A DNA stretch of 38,339 nt from Acidovorax sp. NO-1 (GCF_000238595.1 NZ_AGTS01000093.1:1-38339), one strand, 5' to 3'. Positions 26,445 to 34,745 are shown, counted from the first letter of the stretch. Program-made: numbers and translations. Notes: generated from the sequence alone by a model not told the origin.

Positions 26445-27848
26445 ATGACCCTTTCTGCACCTCCCTCCCGGCGCCCGCGCGTCGTCATCATCGGCTGTGG
26501 CTTTGGCGGGCTGGAGGCCGCCCGGGCGCTGCGCAGCGCGCCGGTGGACATCACCCTGGTGGACAGGACGAACCACCACCTTTTCCAGCCGCTGCTCTAC
26601 CAGGTGGCCACGGCGGGCCTGTCGGCCCCCGCGATTGCGGCGCCCATCCGCCACCTGTTTCGCCGCCAGCCCAACGCCACCACCTTGCTGGGCGAGGTGA
26701 CGCACATCGACGTTGCGGCCCGCACCGTGCACCTGCAGGACGGGCCGCACCTGCCCTACGACCACCTCATCGTGGCGGCGGGCGCCACGCACAGCTACTT
26801 TGGCCGGGATGACTGGGCGCCGCACGCACCGGGCCTCAAGACGCTGGACGACGCGTTCGAGATCCGCCGCCGCATCCTGCTGGCGTTCGAGGCGGCCGAG
26901 AAAGAGTCCGACCCGGCCCGCCGCGCCGACTGGCTCAACTTTGTGGTGGTGGGTGGCGGGCCCACCGGCGTGGAGATGGCCGGCACGCTGGCCGAGATTG
27001 CGCGGCACACGCTGCCCGGCGAGTTTCGCCACATCGACCCGGCCGCTGCCCGCATCATCCTGCTCGAAGGCGGGGCACGCGTGCTGCAGGCCATGCCCGA
27101 GGCGCTGAGCGAGCGCGCCCGGGAGCAGCTCGAAAAGCTGGGCGTGGAGGTGCGCCTGAACGCCCGCGTCACGGCCATTGACGGCGATGGACTTTTTGTC
27201 GAATCGCCTTCCAGCGCAATCCCATCAAGCGCCAGCAGCTATCAAATTAAAAGCAAATGCATGGTCTGGGCTGCCGGTGTGGCCGCCTCGGCGCTGGGCC
27301 GCCAGCTGGGCGCTGCCACCGGGTGCACCACCGACCGGGCGGGCCGCGTGCTGGTGGCGCCGGACCTGACGCTGCCCGGCCACGCCGAGATCAGCGTCAT
27401 CGGCGACCTGGCCGCCGCGCACAGCCACGCGCCCGGGCAAGCGCCCACGCCCGTCCCCGGTGTATCGCCCGCTGCCAAGCAGATGGGGCGCGCTGCGGCC
27501 GCCAACATCCTGCGCCGCCTGGCGGGCCAGCCCACCGAGCCGTTCCGCTACCGCGACTATGGCAACCTGGCCACCATCGGGCGCAATTCGGCCGTGGTGG
27601 ACCTCACATCACCCGCGGGGCCGGTGCGGTTCTCGGGCTATTTCGCCTGGCTTTTCTGGCTGTTTGCGCACGTGTACTTCCTGATCGGCTTTCGCAACCG
27701 TCTGGTGGTGCTGATGGACTGGGCCTGGGCGTACTGGAGCTTTGCGCGCTATGCGCGGGTGGTGACGGGAATCGTCGAGCCGGGTGGCAGGGCGGCGCAG
27801 CCGGGCGCTCCGCACGGTGGCCCGTTCAAGGCCCAAGCACGGGACTAA
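26445..27848 (+). CDS. ndh: Type II NADH dehydrogenase (NDH-2)
   Basis: Single-subunit, non-proton-pumping NADH:quinone oxidoreductase on the inner membrane face, 467 aa. FAD-binding GCGFGGLEAAR follows RRPRVVIIG; then NHHLFQPLLYQVATAGLS and LIVAAGATHSYFG; the NADH-binding motif is VVVGGGPTGVEMAG; then WAAGV, ISVIGDLAA and SPAAKQMGR near the FAD/quinone site. A C-terminal amphipathic/hydrophobic region (FAWLFWLFAHVYFLIGF) provides membrane contact. Residues about 255-269 (SSAIPSSASSYQIKS region) are encoded by repeat A6 and lie just before the conserved VWAAGV strand. The start is the ATG at 26445. Confidence 0.93.
   Translation: MTLSAPPSRRPRVVIIGCGFGGLEAARALRSAPVDITLVDRTNHHLFQPLLYQVATAGLSAPAIAAPIRHLFRRQPNATTLLGEVTHIDVAARTVHLQDGPHLPYDHLIVAAGATHSYFGRDDWAPHAPGLKTLDDAFEIRRRILLAFEAAEKESDPARRADWLNFVVVGGGPTGVEMAGTLAEIARHTLPGEFRHIDPAAARIILLEGGARVLQAMPEALSERAREQLEKLGVEVRLNARVTAIDGDGLFVESPSSAIPSSASSYQIKSKCMVWAAGVAASALGRQLGAATGCTTDRAGRVLVAPDLTLPGHAEISVIGDLAAAHSHAPGQAPTPVPGVSPAAKQMGRAAAANILRRLAGQPTEPFRYRDYGNLATIGRNSAVVDLTSPAGPVRFSGYFAWLFWLFAHVYFLIGFRNRLVVLMDWAWAYWSFARYARVVTGIVEPGGRAAQPGAPHGGPFKAQARD
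27208..27252 (-). repeat. Dispersed palindrome family A, copy A6, inside ndh
   Basis: On the minus strand TTTGATAGCTGCTGGCGCTT, loop GATGGGAT, then TGCGCTGGAAGG. It sits in frame within the NDH-2 gene. One arm has decayed (GCGCTTG against TTGCGC). Confidence 0.82.
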
Positions 27849-28543
27849 CGCCCGAGCTGCTCCACCCATTGCGCCACCTGCAGCGCGGCCTGGTTCGACG
27901 CATCAGCCAGCGCCGCCACGCCACCGGCGGCATCGGCGCTGCGTGCGGCTGCACGCACGGTGAACACCTGATGCCCGCGCAGCGACTCGCCGGCCCGCGT
28001 CACATCGAACAGCGTGGCGCGCAGGCGCACCACCCCGGCACTTTCAGTGGCGCTGGAGAAGATGTGACTGAACTCCTCCAGCTCCACCCGCAGCAACGTG
28101 GGCAAGCGCCCGCCCTGGGCGGAATCGCGGGCCTGGGCGGCCGCATCTTCGGCCTTGAGGATGGCGCGCCGCTGGCCCAGCTGTTCGCGCAGGCGCTGCT
28201 GCACCAGCTGCGCAGGCGGCTGGCTCCAGCGCGCCAGGCTGTAGGGGCGCAGCTGCTGCGCGTCGGCATAGGCCAGGCGGTAGAGCACGGCGTTGCTGCC
28301 GTCGGGCAGGCCGGGGGCGTCCAGGTCGGCCAGCGCCAGGGGTGGCAGCGGGGCCAGGCGCTCGGCGGGCGCATCGGCCACGGGGCTCGGGCCCAGGTCG
28401 TACTGCACGGGCCGCGAGGGCGGGCTGGGCAGCGCCGAGCAGCCTGCCAGCACCAGTGCCAGCACCACAAAAATTGAACCAAAAGTGGCTCTGGCGCTTG
28501 ATGGATAAGCGCGAACAGCTATGTTTTTCATAGTATTTTGCAT
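27845..28543 (-). CDS. ABC-type transport auxiliary lipoprotein (PqiC-like)
   Basis: A 232-aa outer-membrane lipoprotein for an MCE-type lipid transporter. The lipobox is LVLAGC near residue 35, followed by SALPSPPSRPVQYDLGP, the ABC_trans_aux start. I take the ATG at 28543, with GAGGA 8 nt upstream; a GTG at 28558 overlaps the mlaD stop (GTGA), so the exact start is uncertain by a few codons. Residues about 6-22 of the signal peptide are encoded by repeat A7. It is the last gene of the mlaE-mlaF-mlaD unit. Its 3' end overlaps the convergent ndh gene by 4 bp. Confidence 0.85.
   Translation of the reverse strand: MQNTMKNIAVRAYPSSARATFGSIFVVLALVLAGCSALPSPPSRPVQYDLGPSPVADAPAERLAPLPPLALADLDAPGLPDGSNAVLYRLAYADAQQLRPYSLARWSQPPAQLVQQRLREQLGQRRAILKAEDAAAQARDSAQGGRLPTLLRVELEEFSHIFSSATESAGVVRLRATLFDVTRAGESLRGHQVFTVRAAARSADAAGGVAALADASNQAALQVAQWVEQLGR
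28480..28527 (-). repeat. Dispersed palindrome family A, copy A7, inside a CDS
   Basis: On the minus strand ATAGCTGTT, CGCGCTT, loop ATCCATC, AAGCGC, then AGAGCCACTTTTG. The arms and outer blocks follow the family orientation, but the loop is inverted (TATCCATCA where others have TGATGGATA). It lies in the signal peptide of the lipoprotein. Confidence 0.82.
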
Positions 28544-28554
28544 CACAACATTCC

Positions 28555-29520
28555 TCACGGTGCAGCAAAGCCCGGCTCGCCGGGGCCGGGCGGGATGCGG
28601 CCGGAGCCGTAGATGAACAGCTGCGGGTTGTCAGACACCCCGCCCGCTGTGCGGCTGAGCTGGCGGGCGGCGCGCGAGGTGTCGTCGGCCGCGCGGTTCA
28701 GTCGCGGCAGTGTGGTGGTGCCGAACTGGTCGGCCGCGCGGGCCAGCGCCTGCGTGCCGACGGTGATCTGGTCGATGGGGCCGCCCTCGGCGCCCAGGCG
28801 CTGGGTGGTCTTGCTGACATCGGCCGCGAGGGCCGACACGCTGTTGCCGGCCTGCTGCACCGTCAGCAGGGTCTTGCGGGCTTCACTGGCCAGGGGCGGG
28901 AGCGCCGCCAGCGCCGGGTCCAGCCGCTGCGCCACGGTGGCATCCAGCCGCTGGCTCAGGGCGCTGACGCTGCCTGCGGCCTGCCCGATCTGGGTCAGTG
29001 CCTCGGTCAGCTTCTGCTGGTTGCCGTCGCCCAGCACCTGGTTGATGCGGCGCGTGGCTTCTTCCACCTGCGTGAGGATGGCGGGGCCCTGCTCGGCCAG
29101 CTGGCCAAACGGCGAGGGCTTGAGCGGCAGGCGCGGCAGGCCGCTGGGGCCGGGCGGCAGTTCGGGGTAGGGCTGCTCGGCGTCATCGAGCTGCACATGC
29201 GCCAGCCCGGTGACGCCCTGGTAGCCCAGCACGGCAAAGGTCTTGGGGCCGATGGGCGCCTGCTCGTTCACCGCAATGCGTATCAGCACATTGCCTTCGA
29301 CCTGGGGGTCAAAACCGATGCGCGTCACCTTGCCCACCGAGACGCCCTTGTAGCGCACGGCGGCCTGGGGCTGCAGGCCGGTCACGCCGTCCTTGGTGGA
29401 CAGCTCGTACTGCTCGTAGTTAGCGTTGTCGCGCGTGAGCCAGACGGCCAGACCGGCCAGCAGCGCGGCCACCACCAGCACAAAGATGCCTGCGGCCAGG
29501 GCGTGGGATTTGTTTTCCAT
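28555..29520 (-). CDS. mlaD: MlaD-like MCE-domain protein
   Basis: Periplasmic substrate-binding component of an Mla-type lipid ABC transporter, anchored by one N-terminal helix. 321 aa: helix GIFVLVVAALLAGLAVWL at about 12-29, then the MCE domain (YELSTKDGVTGLQPQAAVRYKGVSVGKV, GFDPQVEGNVLIRIAV, VLGYQGVTGLAHVQLDD). A long helical C-terminal region (residues about 145-290) and a Pro-rich tail follow. The helical extension suggests a needle or bridge form like the longer MCE proteins. The ATG overlaps the mlaF stop (ATGA), and its stop overlaps the next possible start (GTGA), so the genes are translationally coupled. Confidence 0.9.
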   Translation of the reverse strand: MENKSHALAAGIFVLVVAALLAGLAVWLTRDNANYEQYELSTKDGVTGLQPQAAVRYKGVSVGKVTRIGFDPQVEGNVLIRIAVNEQAPIGPKTFAVLGYQGVTGLAHVQLDDAEQPYPELPPGPSGLPRLPLKPSPFGQLAEQGPAILTQVEEATRRINQVLGDGNQQKLTEALTQIGQAAGSVSALSQRLDATVAQRLDPALAALPPLASEARKTLLTVQQAGNSVSALAADVSKTTQRLGAEGGPIDQITVGTQALARAADQFGTTTLPRLNRAADDTSRAARQLSRTAGGVSDNPQLFIYGSGRIPPGPGEPGFAAP

Positions 29521-30395
29521 CAGGTGCCTTCCTTGTCAGGCGTGGGCAGGGCGGCGGGTGGTGCCACGGTCTGCTCCACGGATTGCAACGGGGCCATGGC
29601 ACGCTGGCCACGTTCACCCAGAAAAAAGTGCTCGATGAACGGGTGCTTGAAACGCGCCACCTCGTGCGGCGGGCCGGTGACGATGACCTTCTTGTCGGCC
29701 AGCACGGCCACGCGGGTGGAGAGCGCAAACAGCGTATCCAGGTCGTGCGTGACCATGATCACGGTCAGGCCCAGCGATGCGCGCAACTCGCGCAGCAGGG
29801 CGCAAAAGTCGTCCGCGCTGCTCGGGTCGAGCCCGGCCGTGGGTTCATCCAGCAGCAATAGCGGCGGGTCCATGATCAGCGCCCGCGCCAGCGCCACGCG
29901 CTTGACCATGCCGCCCGACAGGTCTGCCGGCATGCGCGTGGCATGCTCGGGCTTGAGGCCCACCATCTGCAGCTTGACCAGAGCGGCATCGCGCACCAGT
30001 TCGGCCGGCAGCGTGCCCTGCTCGCGCAGCGCAAAGGCCACGTTGTCGAGCACGTTGAAGGCCGAGAACAGCGCGCCGTGCTGGAACAGCATGCCCACGC
30101 GGCTGGCCGCGCCCTCGCGCCCCATATCGGCCGCCGGGCGCCCCAGCACCGTGACGCTGCCGCGCGCTGGCTTGGCCAGGCCCAGGATCTGCCGCAGCAG
30201 CACCGTCTTGCCCGTACCCGAGCCGCCCACCAGCGACAGCATCTCTCCGCGCTGCACGCTGAAGTTCAGGTCCTGGTGCACGGTGAAAATTTCATCGCCC
30301 TTGCCAAACTGCGTCCACAGGCCCTGCACGTCCACGATGGGCGGCTCGTCTGGCGCGACGAAGATGTGCGCGGGCTTGGCGATGCGCTCAGTCAT
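29520..30395 (-). CDS. mlaF: MlaF-like ABC transporter ATP-binding protein
   Basis: Cytoplasmic ATPase of the lipid transporter, 291 aa. Walker A GGSGTGKT at 57-64, Q-loop in GMLFQHGALF, signature LSGGM at 159-163, Walker B LLLLDEP at 179-185, and the switch His in MVTHDLDT. LSGGM in place of LSGGQ and FQHGALF are typical of the Mla/Ttg2A type. A 30-residue tail extends past the core. The ATG at 30395 has GGGAG upstream; the longer frame to 30440 is not family-like. Repeat B5 lies between this gene and mlaE. Confidence 0.92.
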   Translation of the reverse strand: MTERIAKPAHIFVAPDEPPIVDVQGLWTQFGKGDEIFTVHQDLNFSVQRGEMLSLVGGSGTGKTVLLRQILGLAKPARGSVTVLGRPAADMGREGAASRVGMLFQHGALFSAFNVLDNVAFALREQGTLPAELVRDAALVKLQMVGLKPEHATRMPADLSGGMVKRVALARALIMDPPLLLLDEPTAGLDPSSADDFCALLRELRASLGLTVIMVTHDLDTLFALSTRVAVLADKKVIVTGPPHEVARFKHPFIEHFFLGERGQRAMAPLQSVEQTVAPPAALPTPDKEGT

Positions 30396-30430
30396 GGCCT
30401 CGCTCCCGTTGAAACTGGCGCGTCCCAATG

Positions 30431-30514
30431 CCAGTGCCACCGTGGAGCTGGCTTTGCCAGGCCACGGGTGGCGTCCCCCCTTGGGGGGATGACGCGAAGC
30501 GGCTCAGGGGGGGC
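30431..30514 (-). repeat. Dispersed post-stop element family B, copy B5
   Basis: On the minus strand it begins CCCCCCCTGAGCCGCTTCGC about 8 nt after the mlaE stop codon, then TCCCCCC/GGGGGGA, then CCGTGG/CCACGG around CTGGCAAAGCCAG. It is the near twin of B4. Confidence 0.88.
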
Positions 30515-30521
30515 TTCCTGG

Positions 30522-31646
30522 TCATATGCCAATGTTTTTGAAAGCCACCGCAAACACCGCGTCCACGATGATCACCATGGTGATGGAGGACACCACCGAT
30601 GCCGTGGTGCCTTCGCCCAGGCTCTGGGTGTTGGGCTTGACGCGCAGCCCCCAGTGGCAGCCGATGAGCGCGATCAGCGCGCCAAACACCACCGACTTGG
30701 CCATGGCCAGGCCCAGGTTGCCCACCTGCACGGCGGCGGGCAGCGCCTGCACAAAATACGCGGGCGAGATGTCCATCACCAGATCGGCCGCCAGCATGCC
30801 GCCCGCAAGCGCCGCCAGCGTGGTCCACACGCTGATGAGGGGCATGGCGATGGCCAGCGCCAGGGTGCGTGGCATCACCAGGCGAAACCCGTGGGGGATG
30901 CCCATGACGCGCATGGCATCGAGCTCTTCGGTCACGCGCATCACGCCGATCTGGGCCGTGATCGACGAGCCCGAACGCCCCGCCACCAGGATGGCCGCCA
31001 GCATCGGGCCCAGCTCGCGGATCAGCGAGATGCCCAGGATGTTGACGATGAACGATTCGGCGCCAAACTGGCGCAGCTGCAGGCTCATCAAGTAGGCCAG
31101 CACCACGCCGATGAGGAACCCCACCAGCGCGGTGATGGGCAGCGACGTGGCGCCCATGCGGTACAGATGGCCCGACACATCGCGCCACGGCCCGCGGCGC
31201 GGTGCGCGCGCCAGCCGCCCGATGTCCAGCGCCAGCTGGCCCACCATCTGGAGCAGGTGGCGCCCGTGGTCCACGCCGTGCAGCACCATCACACCCAGGT
31301 GGTCGATCTGCTCGCCCAGGCGCCAGGGCTCGGGCGGTGGGGCCGGGGCGGTGAACTCTGCCACGCGGGACAGGATGGCCCGCTGACCCTCGGTGCAGGC
31401 CAGCTGCTGCGGCCAGGCGTGCTGCCAGTGGTTCCACAGCAGCTGCGCGCCCACGTGGTCCAGCCACTGCAGCTCGCGCAAGTCCCACCCCAGGGCGGGC
31501 GCCGCCGGATGGCTGCTCAACTGGCCTGACACGGCCGCCCACTGGGCCGCCACGCCCAGCTCGGCCGCCCCCCACCGCCCACGCAGCTGCGCACACGGCC
31601 CCTGGGGGGTCTCGGTGTGAACAATGCGGGGCGCGTGATCGGTCAT
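30522..31646 (-). CDS. mlaE: STAS-MlaE fusion permease
   Basis: Inner-membrane permease of the Mla/Mce lipid transporter, 374 aa. The first 110 residues form a STAS/MlaB-like domain (GWDLRELQWLDHVGAQLLWNHW), which in E. coli is the separate protein MlaB. The MlaE part carries five or six helices with GFLIGVVLAYLMSLQLRQFGAE, ISLIRELGPMLAAILVAGRSGSSI, AQIGVMRVTEELDAMRVMGI and a late VKSVVFG-type segment. The ATG at 31646 is chosen for the family start; the frame runs 11 codons further. It heads the operon mlaE-mlaF-mlaD-lipoprotein. No mlaC is present in this window. Confidence 0.92.
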   Translation of the reverse strand: MTDHAPRIVHTETPQGPCAQLRGRWGAAELGVAAQWAAVSGQLSSHPAAPALGWDLRELQWLDHVGAQLLWNHWQHAWPQQLACTEGQRAILSRVAEFTAPAPPPEPWRLGEQIDHLGVMVLHGVDHGRHLLQMVGQLALDIGRLARAPRRGPWRDVSGHLYRMGATSLPITALVGFLIGVVLAYLMSLQLRQFGAESFIVNILGISLIRELGPMLAAILVAGRSGSSITAQIGVMRVTEELDAMRVMGIPHGFRLVMPRTLALAIAMPLISVWTTLAALAGGMLAADLVMDISPAYFVQALPAAVQVGNLGLAMAKSVVFGALIALIGCHWGLRVKPNTQSLGEGTTASVVSSITMVIIVDAVFAVAFKNIGI

Positions 31647-31772
31647 GGACAGGGCGGCACAAGATGCCGCCAGAAACAAAAGTGAGCGTGCATGGTAGCG
31701 GAGCCCGGCGGCTGCCGACCGTCAGACAAAGGGCCGCCAACCACAGACGGGGGCCCGTGGCGTGTAATTATT

Positions 31773-31822
31773 ATCAAATCAGTGTCTGACGCAATACCAT
31801 CAAGCGCCAACAGCTATTAAAT
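31773..31822 (-). repeat. Dispersed palindrome family A, copy A8
   Basis: On the minus strand TTAATAGCTGTTGGCGCTT, loop GATGGTAT, then TGCGTCAGACACTGATTTG. It lies in the 259-bp divergent gap between mlaE and the GMC gene. One arm has decayed. No clear promoter is visible elsewhere in that gap. Confidence 0.8.
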
Positions 31823-31905
31823 ATATAGCAAACGCCTTGCCCCCTATCGACAGGGCATGCGCTATCCGCACAATGGGCCACCGTTACACCTTTGCCTTGC
31901 AGCCC

Positions 31906-33582
31906 ATGAGCGACTCCACGTTTGACACCATCATCATTGGCGGGGGCACGGCCGGCGCCCTGCTCGCCAACCGCCTGAGCGCCGACAGCCGCCACCGCGT
32001 GCTGCTGATCGAGGCGGGCCGCAAGGACGACTACCACTGGATCCACATCCCCGTGGGCTACCTGTACTGCATCGGCAACCCGCGCACCGACTGGCTCTAC
32101 AACACCGAGCCCGACGCCGGCCTGAACGGCCGCACCCTGCGCTACCCGCGCGGCAAGACGCTGGGCGGCTGCAGCAGCATCAACGGCATGATCTACATGC
32201 GCGGCCAGGCGCGCGACTACGACCAGTGGGCCGAACTGACGGGCGACGCCAGCTGGCGCTGGGACAGCGCCCTGCAGTACTTTCGCCGCCACGAGGACCA
32301 CTGGCGCCTGGACCAGCTCGGCACCGCCGACGAAAACTTCCAGCGCCTGCACGGCAACAGGTCCACCGGCAGCACCGGCGAGTGGCGCGTGGAGAAACAG
32401 CGCCTGCGCTGGGACGTGCTGGACGCCTTTGCCCAGGCCGCGCAGCAGGCCGGCATCCCGGCCACGGACGACTTCAACCGCGGCACCAACGAAGGCGTGG
32501 GCTACTTCGAGGTCAACCAGAAGAGCGGCTGGCGCTGGAACACAGCCAAGGCGTTTTTGCGCCCCACCTGCTACGGCCGCCCCAACTTCACGATGTGGAC
32601 CCGTTCCCACGCAACCAAACTCATCGTCGCCACGCAGCCCGACGGCACAAAGCGCTGCACCGGCGTGTTGGTGTGGAACGGCAAGGAGATGGTCACGGCC
32701 CACGCCACGGGCGAGGTCATCCTGAGCGCGGGGGCCATCAATTCGCCGCAGCTGCTGCAGCTGTCCGGCATCGGCCCGGCCGCGCTGCTGCGCCAGCACG
32801 GCATCGACGTGGTGCACGACCTGCCCGGCGTGGGCGCCAACCTGCAGGACCATCTGCAGATCCGCGCGGTCTTCAAGGTGGGCGGCGTGCCCACCCTCAA
32901 CACCATGGCCAGCTCGCTCTGGGGCAAGGCGCGGATCGGGCTCGAATACGCCGCCAGACGCACCGGACCGATGAGCATGGCCCCGTCGCAGCTCGGCGCG
33001 TTCACCCGCAGCAGCCCCGACCAGCCCTGGCCGAACATCGAATACCACGTGCAGCCGCTGTCGCTCGACGCCTTCGGCGACCCGCTGCACAGCTTTCCGG
33101 CGTTCACGGCCAGTGTGTGCAACCTCAACCCCACCAGCCGGGGCACGGTGAACATCAAGAGCGCCGACTTCAGGGCCGCGCCCGCCATCGCGCCCAACTA
33201 CCTGAGCACCGCCGAAGACCGCCAGGTGGCCGCCGACAGCCTGCGCGTCACGCGCCGCATCGTGGCCCAGCCAGCGCTGGCCAAATACCAGCCCCAGGAG
33301 TGGAAGCCCGGCGTGCAGTTTGAAAGCGACGAAGACCTGGCGCGCCTGGCCGGTGACATTGCCACCACGATCTTCCACCCCGTGGGCACGACGAAGATGG
33401 GGCGGGACGATGACCCGATGGCGGTGCTGGACTCGCAACTGCGCGTGCGCGGCATTGCGGGCCTGCGGGTGGTGGACGCCGGTGCCATGCCCACCATCAC
33501 CAGCGGCAACACCAACTCGCCCACGCTGATGATTGCGGAAAAGGCGGCGGAGTGGATCCTGCAGGCGCGCCAGGTGCGGTAA
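31906..33582 (+). CDS. GMC family FAD-dependent oxidoreductase
   Basis: Glucose-methanol-choline flavoenzyme, 558 aa. FAD motif TIIIGGGTAG at 8-17, the PRGKTLGGCSSINGMIYMRGQ block of GMC signature 1, the second signature GAINSPQLLQLSGIGP, active-site His491 in FHPVGTTKMG, and Asn535/537 in GNTNSPTLMIAEK. An alcohol, choline or polyol could be the substrate; the context does not decide. The ATG at 31906 gives the usual short N-terminus; another Met lies 11 codons earlier. The 350-bp region after the stop (33583-33939) has no ORF I can support and ends in two tandem terminators. Confidence 0.93.
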   Translation: MSDSTFDTIIIGGGTAGALLANRLSADSRHRVLLIEAGRKDDYHWIHIPVGYLYCIGNPRTDWLYNTEPDAGLNGRTLRYPRGKTLGGCSSINGMIYMRGQARDYDQWAELTGDASWRWDSALQYFRRHEDHWRLDQLGTADENFQRLHGNRSTGSTGEWRVEKQRLRWDVLDAFAQAAQQAGIPATDDFNRGTNEGVGYFEVNQKSGWRWNTAKAFLRPTCYGRPNFTMWTRSHATKLIVATQPDGTKRCTGVLVWNGKEMVTAHATGEVILSAGAINSPQLLQLSGIGPAALLRQHGIDVVHDLPGVGANLQDHLQIRAVFKVGGVPTLNTMASSLWGKARIGLEYAARRTGPMSMAPSQLGAFTRSSPDQPWPNIEYHVQPLSLDAFGDPLHSFPAFTASVCNLNPTSRGTVNIKSADFRAAPAIAPNYLSTAEDRQVAADSLRVTRRIVAQPALAKYQPQEWKPGVQFESDEDLARLAGDIATTIFHPVGTTKMGRDDDPMAVLDSQLRVRGIAGLRVVDAGAMPTITSGNTNSPTLMIAEKAAEWILQARQVR

Positions 33583-33801
33583 GCCAGGCACCTTTGGGGT
33601 GCCGGATGCGGCACCAGCGGGTGGCACCAGAACGGCGCAGCCTTCAGCCCGCTGGCCCGGGCACGGGGCACAACGGGGGCGGGAAACCCCCAATACACCA
33701 GCGGAGTGCAGCCGTTACAGTGGCGGCACTCGAAAGCGCGCTTCGGTGTGCCAAGCGAGGGGCCCGAGGAGACATCCTTTCTACCAATAACCAAATTTCA
33801 A

Positions 33802-33828
33802 GCACCCCTTGAGGTGCGTTTTTTTTCC
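33802..33828 (+). terminator. First of two tandem terminators after the GMC gene
   Basis: GCACC/GGTGC stem with a CCTTGA loop, followed by a run of eight Ts after one G. It lies 220 bp after the GMC stop. Confidence 0.7.
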
Positions 33829-33829
33829 A

Positions 33830-33855
33830 GGCGCTGGCGATCCCAGCGCCTTTTT
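33830..33855 (+). terminator. Second tandem terminator after the GMC gene
   Basis: GGCGCTGG/CCAGCGCC perfect 8-bp stem with a CGATC loop, followed by five Ts. It starts 2 bp after the previous terminator's T-run. Confidence 0.85.
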
Positions 33856-33927
33856 CTTGCCCGTCGTACGCTGCACCCCCGTGTGACGAGGCTCGGGCAA
33901 GTCCTGAATTCATAGCAGGCAAGCTGC

Positions 33928-33933
33928 GAAAAT
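33928..33933 (+). promoter_or_regulatory. -10-like GAAAAT 6 nt before the TauE/SafE gene
   Basis: GAAAAT (4 of 6 matches) ends 6 nt before the ATG and there is no Shine-Dalgarno; same geometry as hemB, hemJ and ndh. Confidence 0.3.
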
Positions 33934-33939
33934 CCTGCG

Positions 33940-34698
33940 ATGGAATGGATTTTTATTACCCTGGCCTCGCTGCTGGCGGGCTTTGTCGATGCGATCGTGG
34001 GTGGTGGCGGGCTGGTTATGGTGCCCGCACTGTTTGCGGCGTTCCCTGGCGCGCCGCCTGCCACGCTGCTGGGCACCAACAAAGCGGCCTCGGTGTGGGG
34101 CACGGCCATGGCCACCTGGCAGTACAGCCGCAAGGTGCAGGTGCGCTGGTCGGCCATGCTGCCTGCGGCGGCGGCAGGCTTTGCGGGCTCGTTTGCAGGG
34201 GCCTGGGCCGTCACGGTGATGTCAGCCGACTTCCTGCGCAAGCTGCTGCCCCTGGTGCTGCTGGGGGTGCTGGTCTACACGCTGGCAAAGAAAGAGTTGG
34301 GACGGCACCACACTCCCCGCTTTGCAGGCAGGGCCGAAGTGGGGGTGGCCTGCCTGATCGGCGTGCTCATCGGCTTCTACGACGGCTTCTTCGGCCCGGG
34401 CACCGGCAGCTTCTTCGTGTTTCTGTTCGTGCGGCTGCTGGGCTATGACTTCCTGAACGCCTCGGCCTCGGCCAAGCTGCTCAACTGCGCTACCAATATT
34501 GCTGCCATCGCGCTGTTTGCGGCCAAGGGCCATGTGTGGTGGCACTTTGCCGTGACCCTGGCCATCGCCAATGTGGTGGGCAGCCTGCTGGGCACGCACC
34601 TGGCCCTCAAGCACGGCACGGGTTTTGTGCGGTGGATTTTCATCCTGGTGGTCAGCACGCTGATCCTGAAGACCGGATATGACGCATTCCTGCGGTAG
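33940..34698 (+). CDS. TauE/SafE family sulfite/anion exporter-like protein
   Basis: A 252-aa polytopic membrane protein with about seven or eight helices. The family motifs are AGFVDAIVGGGGLVMVPAL in the N-terminal half and the related repeat IGFYDGFFGPGTGSFFVF in the second half, with GTNKAASVWGT and SAKLLNCATN between them. Family members export sulfite, sulfoacetate or other small anions; the substrate here is unknown. It is isolated by terminators upstream and by the ABC-operon promoter downstream. Confidence 0.92.
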   Translation: MEWIFITLASLLAGFVDAIVGGGGLVMVPALFAAFPGAPPATLLGTNKAASVWGTAMATWQYSRKVQVRWSAMLPAAAAGFAGSFAGAWAVTVMSADFLRKLLPLVLLGVLVYTLAKKELGRHHTPRFAGRAEVGVACLIGVLIGFYDGFFGPGTGSFFVFLFVRLLGYDFLNASASAKLLNCATNIAAIALFAAKGHVWWHFAVTLAIANVVGSLLGTHLALKHGTGFVRWIFILVVSTLILKTGYDAFLR

Positions 34699-34745
34699 GG
34701 CCGCCTACAGCGGGCGGTGGCCTGCGTCATCGGGGTTCCCCTGCA

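Noticed and set aside
29943..31529. 528-aa plus-strand open frame opposite mlaE and mlaF
   Set aside because: Antisense to two recognised genes and rich in His/Gln/Gly; no family similarity.
31774..33693. 639-aa minus-strand open frame opposite the GMC gene
   Set aside because: Antisense shadow of a well-supported gene with all GMC motifs; no domain or ribosome-binding site of its own.
33706..33915. 69-aa ORF over the tandem terminators
   Set aside because: It reads through both terminator hairpins and T-runs, and has no family or ribosome-binding site.
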